From positions 1 through 32,859 of the forward strand of contig DYJH01000024.1 of assembly GCA_020723255.1 (NCBI GenBank): a stretch of 32,859 nucleotides of DNA. Direction: 5' to 3'. Below are positions 27,371 to 32,859 of this stretch, one piece after another; the first letter of the stretch is position 1, and each line of letters begins with the position of its first letter. The position numbers were made by a program, and so were the translations under genes. The notes below the pieces were generated by a model. The model saw nothing but the letters and a program-made list of their open reading frames with translations. It made no database searches and was not told the DNA's origin. This DNA is from Desulfonema limicola (GTDB lineage: Bacteria; Desulfobacterota; Desulfobacteria; Desulfobacterales; RPRI01).

Positions 27371-27580
27371 AAATTAGTTTTAGCAATAGCTCTCCTACAA
27401 GGGGAGAGGGAAAATTAGTTCTGGCAATATGATCCTCCAGTGGGAGATGGAAAAATAATTTTGGCAACATGATCTCTCCCTTGATGGAGAAGAGAAAATA
27501 ATTTTGGCAATATGTTCTCTCCCTTGATGGAGAGGAGAAAATAATTTTGGTGATATGTGCACCACCCAAGGAAAGAAGGA
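27371..27580. repeat. Tandem array of 41-43-bp palindrome-bearing units
   Basis: Five units begin AAATTAGTT or AAATAATTT at 27371, 27412, 27453, 27496 and 27539, giving steps of 41, 41, 43 and 43. Each continues TTGGCAATATG (TAGCAATAG, TGGCAATATG, TGGCAACATG, TGGCAATATG, TGGTGATATG) and then a palindrome of the type CTCTCCCTTGATGGAGAGGAG. A sixth, separate copy is at 27740-27775. The third and fourth units are the most alike, which points to recent duplication. Confidence 0.8.
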
Positions 27581-27880
27581 AAACTAAATGTCCTTTTCGG
27601 TATGGTGTGAGAAGGTTCTTTAATTTCCCCTTCCATACAAGGAGAGAGGATCTGGAGTTTGGACATATAAGTATTTCCCCTCCCTTGAGGGGAGGGGATT
27701 AAGGGGAGGGTGAAATTTGACAATGCCTTTCCAAAGGGGAAATTAGTTCCGGCAATACGCTCCTGCAGGGGGAGAAAAAAAATTATAGGTCATTTTCCGA
27801 ATGTGGTAAGAAGACTCTTTACTTTCCACTCCCTTTAGGGGAGGGGATTAAGGGGAGGGTAAAATTACTTTTGACAATAC
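27581..27880. repeat. Two diverged copies of a longer repeat block
   Basis: Block A (27581-27725) and block B (27779-27880) share a leading part (TCCTTTTCGGTATGGTGTGAGAAG against TCATTTTCCGAATGTGGTAAGAAG, given here as 27591-27614 and 27790-27813) and a trailing part ending GGGGATTAAGGGGAGGGT then TTTGACAAT. Block A carries about 50 bp more in the middle. Block B ends 25 bp before the precursor start codon. Confidence 0.6.
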
Positions 27881-27905
27881 TAACCATAAAAAAAGGAGAT
27901 ACGGT

Positions 27906-28031
27906 ATGAAAGAAGAAATAACAAAAGAAAGCAAAGAAGAAATAAATGTGCTTGATGAAGGCATTAATCTTGATGATACAGCCATCATTAGGTTAATGTG
28001 TTGTGGTACTGCACTTGCTCCTTTCAGATGA
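27906..28031 (+). CDS. 41-residue RiPP-like precursor peptide with C-terminal MCCGTALAPFR
   Basis: This short gene was found by reading the gap before the radical SAM gene. It starts at an ATG 7 bases after a perfect AAGGAG (27893-27898) and ends in TGA at 28029-28031. The product has a charged leader-like part (MKEEITKESKEEI, then NVLDEGINLDD) and a small cysteine-bearing tail, MCCGTALAPFR. That layout, and its place 393 bp before a radical SAM/SPASM enzyme on the same strand, fits a ribosomally made peptide modified by the enzyme. The rest of the neighbourhood is non-coding repeats, so an intact frame with an ideal ribosome binding site is notable. It resembles what is called geopeptide in Geobacter annotations, an assignment from memory. 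Modification type and role are unknown. Confidence 0.75.
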   Translation: MKEEITKESKEEINVLDEGINLDDTAIIRLMCCGTALAPFR

Positions 28032-28069
28032 TTAATCTTAGCAAAAAGGGGAGCGCCGCATCTTCGACA

Positions 28070-28241
28070 TAAATCCCCCCCCAACCCCCCTTTTAAAAAA
28101 AAGGGGGGATCTAAATTTCCCTCTTTGTCAAGGGGGTTGTATAGAATCCTCTATCGAAGGGAGGTTGTATAAAATTCCCCCTTATAAAAGTGGTGTATCT
28201 AAAATTCCCCCCTTTATCAAGGGGGGGCAAGGGGGGATTTA
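28070..28241. repeat. Nested C-rich/G-rich palindrome with four inner units
   Basis: The outer arms are TAAATCCCCCCCCAACCCCC at 28070-28089 and GGGGGGGCAAGGGGGGATTTA at the right end (about 28221-28241). Between them four palindromic units of about 30-37 bp follow one another, each of the form AAATTCCCCCTTTATCAAGGGGG with varied spacing and TGTAT joints. The same family as 24114-24188. It starts 39 bp after the precursor stop. Confidence 0.8.
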
Positions 28242-28293
28242 TGACAGAGGTTCATAAATTTGCTTACGTATTGTCATTTCAAACGATATGTAT

Positions 28294-28370
28294 TGTCATT
28301 TCGAACGAAGTGAGAAATCTTAATGTATATGAGAGCCGGTAAAGGATATCTCCCTTCGGTCGATATGACA
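28294..28370. repeat. Inverted repeat of the TGTCATTTCGAAC family
   Basis: The left arm (28294-28320: TGTCATTTCGAACGAAGTG then AGAAATCT) pairs with the right arm (28344-28370: GGATATCTCCC then TTCGGTCGATATGACA) around a 23-base loop. A partial extra copy of the left end, TTGTCATTTCAAACGATATG, precedes it at 28271-28290. I recognise this as a widespread intergenic palindrome of many bacterial genomes; it is not coding. Confidence 0.75.
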
Positions 28371-28424
28371 CCGAAATTATGAAATGGAGTATTTTGTCGT
28401 GCGCTATAATTTTCTTTAAACACT

Positions 28425-29735
28425 ATGCAGCTTTCCCGCTACCTCAAAGTATATTCTTACGAAGAAAGCCCCGGATATCTGTTGCTTTTTTCCACCCGGA
28501 AGATGTCAAAGATCCTTCTTAAAAAAGAGACATATCAGGCCATAGAAAATAACAGCGGGATTTCTCCCTCCAATGAGGCTTTGTTATCAAAGCTCGGCAT
28601 GATAGTTCATAACAGAGAGGAGGAAAAGCGGGCTGTTTTCAGTTTTTTCGATGAGTTGAATAAAAAAAATGACGGATTGAACGTCATTGTTGTCCTTAAT
28701 CTGGACTGCAACTTTGCCTGCACATACTGTTATGAAGGGGGCATGAAGGGAAAACTCTACATGTCTTCGGCTACGGCGGATCACCTTGTAGATTTCATCA
28801 AAAATAATTTCCCGCGCCATAAAAAATCTCTCCTTATAGATTTTTACGGGGGAGAACCTCTTTTAAGCACAGGGCTTATTAAATATATTTCCCACGCCCT
28901 CAAATCCTTCACCGAAAGCAGGGGAGCCTCTTACGGCTTTACCCTTGTCACAAACGGATCCCTCTTTACAAAAAAGGCAGCCAAGGAGCTGGTTTCCTGC
29001 GGTCTTGAAAGTGTGAAAATATCTTTAGACGGTCCGGCCGAAACACATAATCAATCCCGTCCTTTTAAATCCGGCGCCGGCAGCTTCGATGCTATAATCA
29101 GGAATATCAAGGAAACCTGCGGCCTTGTCAAAATCGGCGTGGGAGGAAATTTCGAGAGAGGCAACTACGAAAAATTTCCAATGCTCCTCGATTATCTGAC
29201 GGCTGAGGGACTTACATCAGACAAGATTGCCTCGGTGAAATTTGACCCCGTGATGAAACAGCCTGAAGGAGAATTTGCTCCCCCGGACTCTATGGGCGGC
29301 TGTACATCCATCAATGAACCGTGGCTGTCGGGAGTTGCCGCTCATTTGCGGGAAGAGATTTTAAAAAGGGGATACAATACGCAAAAGCTGATGCCCATGA
29401 CCTGCATGGTAGAATCTACAAACTCCTATGTGGTTAATTTCGACGGTGTTATATACAAATGTCCGGGCGTTATCGGCAAAAAAGGCTATGAGGTGGGAAA
29501 TCTTCTGACGGGCGCAAGAGATTGCGCCTCTTATAAGCTTGGCCTCTGGAAAAATGAGGACTGCGGCGGGTGTGAATATCTGCCTCTCTGTTACGGGGGA
29601 TGCAGGTATATGACCTTTTTACGTGATGGAAATACAGATACGGTGGATTGTCAAAAAGCTTATCTCGATGCCTCGCTTGAGACATTAGTCAAGCAGGACA
29701 TTAAATATAAACGAGTGGTCAACAACCAGGGATGA
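28425..29735 (+). CDS. Radical SAM/SPASM peptide maturase (geopeptide-maturase-like)
   Basis: The 436-residue enzyme has a radical SAM core with C95, C99 and C102 (CNFACTYCYEG) binding the SAM-reducing 4Fe-4S cluster, and DFYGGEPLL and VTNGSL as further core motifs. The C-terminal SPASM domain has all ligands: C327, the GVIYKC step to C346, then C380-x2-C383-x5-C389-x3-C393-x15-C409. Such enzymes make thioether, C-C or similar crosslinks in ribosomal peptides. The N-terminal ~70 residues (MQLSRYLKVYSYEES) may act as a precursor-binding domain. From memory this N-terminus and layout match the putative geopeptide maturase family. The ATG has no Shine-Dalgarno; a perfect TATAAT ends 14 bases before it, so it may be translated leaderless. 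The precursor gene lies 393 bp upstream. No dedicated transporter or protease is adjacent. Confidence 0.88.
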   Translation: MQLSRYLKVYSYEESPGYLLLFSTRKMSKILLKKETYQAIENNSGISPSNEALLSKLGMIVHNREEEKRAVFSFFDELNKKNDGLNVIVVLNLDCNFACTYCYEGGMKGKLYMSSATADHLVDFIKNNFPRHKKSLLIDFYGGEPLLSTGLIKYISHALKSFTESRGASYGFTLVTNGSLFTKKAAKELVSCGLESVKISLDGPAETHNQSRPFKSGAGSFDAIIRNIKETCGLVKIGVGGNFERGNYEKFPMLLDYLTAEGLTSDKIASVKFDPVMKQPEGEFAPPDSMGGCTSINEPWLSGVAAHLREEILKRGYNTQKLMPMTCMVESTNSYVVNFDGVIYKCPGVIGKKGYEVGNLLTGARDCASYKLGLWKNEDCGGCEYLPLCYGGCRYMTFLRDGNTDTVDCQKAYLDASLETLVKQDIKYKRVVNNQG

Positions 29736-29910
29736 TGAAATCGTAAAAAATCCCCCGAACCGTCATACCTGCGAAGGCCGGTATCCAGAACACATTGAAT
29801 TTACTTATTTACGGCCTTCCACGGTATGTCGAAAAGCGGTGTTTCCCGACTTCTAACGAAGTCGAGTTCTTAAAATATTATATAATTTGCTGTTGGGCTT
29901 GACCTGAATC
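29736..29910. repeat. Intergenic repeat remnants and a small hairpin after the maturase gene
   Basis: CGTCATACCTGCGAAGGCCG at 29761-29780, followed by GTATCCAGAA, is a decayed copy of the common CGTCATTCCGGCGAAAGCCG intergenic palindrome. Further on, CGACTTC (29847-29853) and GAAGTCG (29858-29864) form a 7-bp stem with a TAAC loop, which may act as a weak terminator for the maturase; there is no T-run. Confidence 0.5.
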
Positions 29911-29938
29911 TTGACATTTTCATGATTATAAGTACAAT
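29911..29938 (+). promoter_or_regulatory. BrnTA promoter with overlapping GTAC palindrome
   Basis: TTGACA (29911-29916) is followed after 16 bases by TACAAT (29933-29938). The start codon at 29945 is only 6 bases after the -10, so transcription probably starts at or within a base or two of it and the message may be leaderless. The -10 is inside a near-perfect palindrome GTACAATGTAC (29932-29942), a plausible operator for autoregulation by the BrnA/BrnT complex. Confidence 0.55.
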
Positions 29939-29944
29939 GTACAT

Positions 29945-30238
29945 ATGACTGAGCTGCGTTTTGAATGGGACAAACGGAAGGAAAGGGCTAATGTAAAAAA
30001 ACATGGCATTTCTTTCGATGAAGCACGCACGGTTTTCTATGACGAAAATGCAGTTCAATTTTTTGATCCTGACCATTCCGATGATGAAGACCGTTTCATC
30101 CTACTTGGGATAAGTTTTAGAGTTAGGGTTCTCGTTGTCTGTCATTGTTTTCGGAAAAGTGATGCAGTTGTTAGGATTATATCTGCCAGAAAAGCGGATG
30201 GTGATGAAGAAAATGAATATTGGAGGTACAGAAAATGA
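29945..30238 (+). CDS. brnT: BrnT-family ribonuclease toxin
   Basis: The 97-residue protein matches BrnT, the toxin of a type II toxin-antitoxin system, an RNase with a RelE-like fold that cuts RNA and slows growth. The family pattern is clear: FEWDKRKERANVKKHGISF at 6-24, then EARTVFYDE, the RFILLG strand and the C-terminal RIISARKADGDEENEYWR. The key arginine and histidine positions in KHG and RIISAR are kept. It is directly followed by the antitoxin, whose ATG overlaps its stop (ATGA). No ribosome binding site is seen upstream of the ATG; a promoter ends 6 bases earlier. It lies at the edge of an accessory region next to conserved rfaE2. Confidence 0.92.
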   Translation: MTELRFEWDKRKERANVKKHGISFDEARTVFYDENAVQFFDPDHSDDEDRFILLGISFRVRVLVVCHCFRKSDAVVRIISARKADGDEENEYWRYRK

Positions 30239-30480
30239 GAGACCGTTACGATTTTTCCAAAATGAAGGGATGCAAAAACCCTTATATAAAATATTTAAAA
30301 CAACCGGTTACTATGCGGCTTGACCGTGACACCGTTTCATATTTCAAATCTATGTCGGAAGAATCGGGTATTCCTTACCAAAACTTAATAAACCTTTATC
30401 TTCGCGACTGCGCTGTTAATCACCGAAAACTACACATGAAATGGCAGGCTGAAAATGTCCAACAACCGCTTGCACTCTGA
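30235..30480 (+). CDS. brnA: BrnA-family antitoxin
   Basis: The 81-residue protein is the partner of BrnT. The N-terminal half (MRDRYDFSKMKGCKNPYIKY) wraps the toxin in known complexes. The C-terminal half (PVTMRLDRDTVSYFKSMS, then GIPYQNLINLYLRDC) is a ribbon-helix-helix DNA-binding domain of the type that represses its own promoter. GGAGG (30222-30226) lies 8 bases before the ATG at 30235; an in-frame ATG at 30220 would put that ribosome binding site inside the gene, so it is rejected. The start overlaps the BrnT stop, which couples translation of the two. Confidence 0.9.
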   Translation: MRDRYDFSKMKGCKNPYIKYLKQPVTMRLDRDTVSYFKSMSEESGIPYQNLINLYLRDCAVNHRKLHMKWQAENVQQPLAL

Positions 30481-30821
30481 CCGGCGGAATCTTTAGGTTT
30501 CTCATGCTACTCGGTGTGCAAAATAATGTAATATTAAACAGACACCAGGTTTATCCCGCCGTCAGGTGAAGCGGAGCGATATTCATTAATTTGCACTGAA
30601 TGCCCGACAAAAAAATTCGGGCATGACATGAGATGGCCTCTTATTTCCCCTCACCCCCGTATCAAGTATGGGGCAGTCTCTGGCCATCTCCAGGGAGAGG
30701 GAAGACATTGGATAATGTCATGTGGTATCTTATTTACTTCGTTTCATAATATGCCGCCGATATGGTGTAAAATTGCTTTTTACGAATGTATCAAATTTTT
30801 TACTTGTAAAACGAGAGGCGC
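30481..30821. other. Intergenic region with two palindromes, no gene
   Basis: A hairpin ATGCCCGA (30600-30607), 9-base A-rich loop, TCGGGCAT (30617-30624) may end the brnTA transcript, although no T-run follows. A second element has GAGATGGCC (30630-30638) and GGCCATCTC (30682-30690) as arms enclosing TTTCCCCTCACCCCCGTATC and GTATGGGG, a cousin of the CTCCCC repeats elsewhere. The two open frames starting at 30628 and 30722 are not convincing. Confidence 0.6.
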
Positions 30822-31304
30822 ATGGAGAAAATATTAACACAGAAAGAACTTGTCCGGGAAGTAAATCTCCTGAAAAAAGCAGGAAAGCAAATAGTATTTA
30901 CAAACGGATGCTTCGATATTCTTCATGCCGGACATATAAAGTACCTGAATTCAGCTAAAAAAGAAGGAGACATTCTTGTTGTCGGACTTAACTCCGATAA
31001 ATCTGTAAAGTCTATAAAAGGTGAAAAAAGGCCTATAGTTCCTCAAATGCAAAGAGCTGAAGTGCTATCCGGGCTGTCGAGCGTTGATTATATTACTTTT
31101 TTTGATGAACCTGACCCTTTGAATCTTATAAAAGAGGTTTCGCCGGATGTGCTGGTTAAAGGAAACGACTGGGCTGAAGATAATATTATCGGAGCTGATT
31201 ATGTGAAAGCAAATGGAGGCAGGGTTGTCAGGGCTTCTTTTGTTCCGGACGTATCGACTTCTGCAATAATAAAAAGAATCCTGGAAGTGTATAAAGCCGG
31301 TTGA
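30822..31304 (+). CDS. rfaE2: D-glycero-beta-D-manno-heptose 1-phosphate adenylyltransferase (RfaE domain II)
   Basis: The 160-residue protein is the stand-alone nucleotidyltransferase domain that is the C-terminal half of HldE (RfaE) in enterobacteria. It transfers AMP from ATP to heptose-1-phosphate for the lipopolysaccharide core. The cytidylyltransferase-like HxGH motif is in FTNGCFDILHAGHIKYL (about 25-41). LVVGLNSDKSVKSIKGEKRP, and VSPDVLVKGNDW near 105-116, are also conserved. The kinase half must be encoded elsewhere. GAGAGG precedes the ATG by a few bases. pgeF begins 1 bp after its stop codon, so both are one unit. The gene implies a heptose-containing outer membrane glycolipid. Confidence 0.94.
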   Translation: MEKILTQKELVREVNLLKKAGKQIVFTNGCFDILHAGHIKYLNSAKKEGDILVVGLNSDKSVKSIKGEKRPIVPQMQRAEVLSGLSSVDYITFFDEPDPLNLIKEVSPDVLVKGNDWAEDNIIGADYVKANGGRVVRASFVPDVSTSAIIKRILEVYKAG

Positions 31305-31305
31305 A

Positions 31306-32076
31306 TTGATTTTAAGAAATATAAACGGAATTTCATATTACCTGTTTCCTAATCTTGAGTCTTTTCCTGATTTGATGCATGGAATATTTACAAGAAATGG
31401 CGGGTTCAGCAAAGGGCCTTTCAGCAGCCTTAATGTCAGCCTGTCTGTCGGAGATGTTTCTGAAAATGTAATACGAAACCGAAAAGTTGTTTCCAAATGC
31501 ATGGATAATGGCGAGCTTATTTTTATAAAACAGGTTCACGGCCGTAATGTTGTATTTGTTTCGGGAAAAACGCCAAATGCTTCAACTCCTGTAGCCGGCG
31601 ATGCGCTGGTGACCGATCTTTATAATAAACTGCTCGTGATAAAAATTGCAGACTGCCAGGCAGTTCTTTTGTATGATACTGCTAAACATGTTATTGCCAA
31701 TGTACATTCAGGCTGGCGGGGGAGTATTCATAATATATTGGGCGCCACTATAGATGCCATGAAAGAAAAATTTAATTGCAGGCCTTCTGATATATTGGCA
31801 GGCATAAGCCCTTCGCTTGGACCCTGTTGCGCAGAATTTGTAAACTACAAAAATGAAATCCCTGAACAGTACTGGAAATATAAGGATTCTGGCTGCAATT
31901 TTGATTTCTGGACTATAAGCGCCGACCAGCTTTCTTGTGCAGGCGTAATTCCGGAAAATATATATTCTTGCAGAATATGCACAAGATGTAATAAAGATCT
32001 TTTTTATTCATACAGGGGAGAGAAAATCACCGGAAGATTGGCAACGGTTATAGGGCTTAAAAGTGTCAGCATATGA
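31306..32076 (+). CDS. pgeF: Peptidoglycan editing factor PgeF (multicopper/laccase-domain family)
   Basis: The 256-residue protein belongs to the YfiH/COG1496 family, now called PgeF, which in E. coli removes faulty peptidoglycan precursors with misplaced L-serine; related proteins act as purine nucleoside phosphorylases or adenosine deaminases. The metal and catalytic residues are kept: H78 in IKQVHGR, C117 in IADCQAVLLYD and H134 in NVHSGWRGS. The C-terminal SCRICTRCNKDLFYSYRGE is also typical. The start is TTG at 31306 with MILRNINGISY; no ATG comes before the conserved core. It is directly after rfaE2 and 48 bp before pyrK. Confidence 0.93.
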   Translation: MILRNINGISYYLFPNLESFPDLMHGIFTRNGGFSKGPFSSLNVSLSVGDVSENVIRNRKVVSKCMDNGELIFIKQVHGRNVVFVSGKTPNASTPVAGDALVTDLYNKLLVIKIADCQAVLLYDTAKHVIANVHSGWRGSIHNILGATIDAMKEKFNCRPSDILAGISPSLGPCCAEFVNYKNEIPEQYWKYKDSGCNFDFWTISADQLSCAGVIPENIYSCRICTRCNKDLFYSYRGEKITGRLATVIGLKSVSI

Positions 32077-32124
32077 AATGCCGCCCTGCAAAATATAATA
32101 GATGGACAACAAAAAAGCAAGCTT

Positions 32125-32859
32125 ATGTTTTTAGGAAAAGTTAAGGTACTGTGGAATAATAAATTAGGTTCGTTATATTATAATATAGGGCTGAACGGAG
32201 TTAAAGGTTTATTTGCTGCAAAACCGGGACAGTTTGTCATGCTTCGCCTTACGAGCGGGATTACGCCTTTTTTGCGCCGCCCTTTTTCAGTGCACAACAT
32301 CACTGTCAGAAAAAATAATGAAAAATGTATTGAAATTCTATACGAAGTTGTTGGAGAATTTACAGGAAGGCTCTCAGAAATCAAAGCAGGCGAATGGCTT
32401 GACATCATGGGGCCGCTTGGCAAAGGGTTCACTTTAACTGAAAATTACAGCAAAGTATTTGTGGTAGCAGGCGGCATAGGAGTTGCCCCGATGCTTTTTC
32501 TAAGCTCACGTTTAATAGAGAAAAAACATATTAATCCCCCTGGTATAAAAATATTTCTTGGCGCAAGAACAAAAGATTGCATTTTATGCAGGAATGATTT
32601 CTTTAATCTTGGCCTTGATGTAAAAATAGCAACCGATGACGGAAGCGAGGGCGATGCCTGTTTTATAACAAATTCTGTTGATGCGGCTCTGGCAGAAAGC
32701 CGGCCGGGAATAATTTATGCATGCGGGCCATCGGGGATGCTAAAATCCTTGGCAATTATAGCACATGCGTATGAAGTGCCGTGTGAGGTTTCGATGGAAA
32801 GCATAATGGCATGCGGTATGGGGGCATGTCTTGGGTGTGCTTTGGAAGGAAACGATGAC
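32125..32859 (+). CDS. pyrK: Dihydroorotate dehydrogenase B electron-transfer subunit, 5' 245 codons (cut by window edge)
   Basis: The open frame from ATG 32125 runs to the window end without a stop. It encodes the ferredoxin-reductase-like PyrK, which passes electrons from the PyrD subunit to NAD through FAD and a 2Fe-2S cluster in pyrimidine synthesis. FAD-binding RRPFSVHN is at about 50-57, the NAD-domain VVAGGIGVAPMLFL near 113-126, and the cluster motif ACGMGACLGC near 232-241, so only the last few residues are missing. Usual length is about 260. No strong ribosome binding site is seen; an ATG further upstream (32102) is out of frame with a stop. A pyrD gene is expected just after the window. 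Confidence 0.92.
   Translation, partial: MFLGKVKVLWNNKLGSLYYNIGLNGVKGLFAAKPGQFVMLRLTSGITPFLRRPFSVHNITVRKNNEKCIEILYEVVGEFTGRLSEIKAGEWLDIMGPLGKGFTLTENYSKVFVVAGGIGVAPMLFLSSRLIEKKHINPPGIKIFLGARTKDCILCRNDFFNLGLDVKIATDDGSEGDACFITNSVDAALAESRPGIIYACGPSGMLKSLAIIAHAYEVPCEVSMESIMACGMGACLGCALEGNDD

Larger units (their letters stand above)
27195..27905. other. Gene-free repeat field between TonB receptor and precursor gene
   Basis: No gene is supported in these 711 bp. They are made of CTCCCC/GGGGAG palindromes, an array of 41-43-bp units (27371-27580) and two related longer blocks: 27581-27725 and 27779-27880, sharing TTTTC-GG-ATGTGG-like text, then CTTTA-TTTCC and GGGGATTAAGGGGAGGG. Minus-strand open frames here are by-products of the repeats. 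Confidence 0.75.
28032..28424. other. Gene-free stretch between precursor and maturase
   Basis: These 393 bp hold two palindromic elements (28070-28241 and 28294-28370) and a TATAAT hexamer at 28405-28410. No gene is supported. Transcription may be attenuated or processed here, so precursor and maturase need not be made in equal amounts. Confidence 0.7.

Noticed and set aside
27324-27723. Minus-strand frames of 81 and 102 codons rich in PLPLGE-like text
   Set aside because: They are translations of the CTCCCC tandem repeats and palindromes, not proteins.
27871-27876. TTGACA just before the precursor as its -35 element
   Set aside because: No -10 hexamer occurs at 16-18 bases; the TTGACAAT text belongs to the repeat.
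27848-28084. Minus-strand 78-codon frame opposite the precursor peptide
   Set aside because: It has no ribosome binding site and lies antisense to a gene with an ideal one.

Overview
The window looks like chromosomal DNA of an anaerobic Gram-negative bacterium of the Desulfobacterota (former Deltaproteobacteria), plausibly Desulfobacterales. The evidence is moderate-to-low GC, outer-membrane proteins (FadL type, TonB-dependent receptor), a stand-alone heptose-phosphate adenylyltransferase, PyrK of the NAD-linked dihydroorotate dehydrogenase, an MJ0042 zinc-ribbon/DUF3426 protein, and families of C-rich/G-rich intergenic palindromes that I associate with this group. The taxonomic call is inference.

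Layout. 1-4398 (minus): pdxA, uvrA and the 5' part of an Mrp/NBP35 ATPase, with a 124-bp palindromic element between pdxA and uvrA. 4946-8870 (plus): a divergent DnaA paralogue, a GlcD-type FAD oxidoreductase starting on the base after the DnaA stop, and a FadL-type porin. 8928-14167 (minus): a probable operon DUF1992 - ddl - RimK-like ATP-grasp - purD-purE fusion - tsaC-type gene - NUDIX hydrolase. 14526-15264: a relic of a type I-E-like CRISPR array, a DEDDh exonuclease and tRNA-Met, end to end. 15329-20794 (minus): zinc-ribbon/DUF3426 protein with LDFSDLEK repeats, hpt, cbpA-like dnaJ, mnmG. 20875-21783 (plus): a YhcC-type radical SAM protein.

21780-30480 is accessory in character. It holds a substrate-binding protein without ABC partners, a hybrid histidine kinase with a GC-rich PAS domain, a TonB-dependent receptor, and about 1.2 kb of palindromic and tandem repeats. 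Inside those repeats is a 41-codon RiPP-like precursor gene with a strong ribosome binding site, followed by a radical SAM/SPASM maturase. A BrnT/BrnA toxin-antitoxin pair closes the block. From 30822 housekeeping genes resume on the plus strand: rfaE2, pgeF and pyrK (cut by the window end).

How the parts work together. The ddl operon joins cell-wall precursor synthesis, purine synthesis (PurD and PurE in one chain) and tRNA t6A formation. The kinase, binding protein and TonB receptor look like a sensing and uptake set. The precursor/maturase pair is the strongest candidate for a little-described system and resembles the putative geopeptide class known mainly from bioinformatics. The CRISPR relic beside a DnaQ-like exonuclease is the second most interesting locus.
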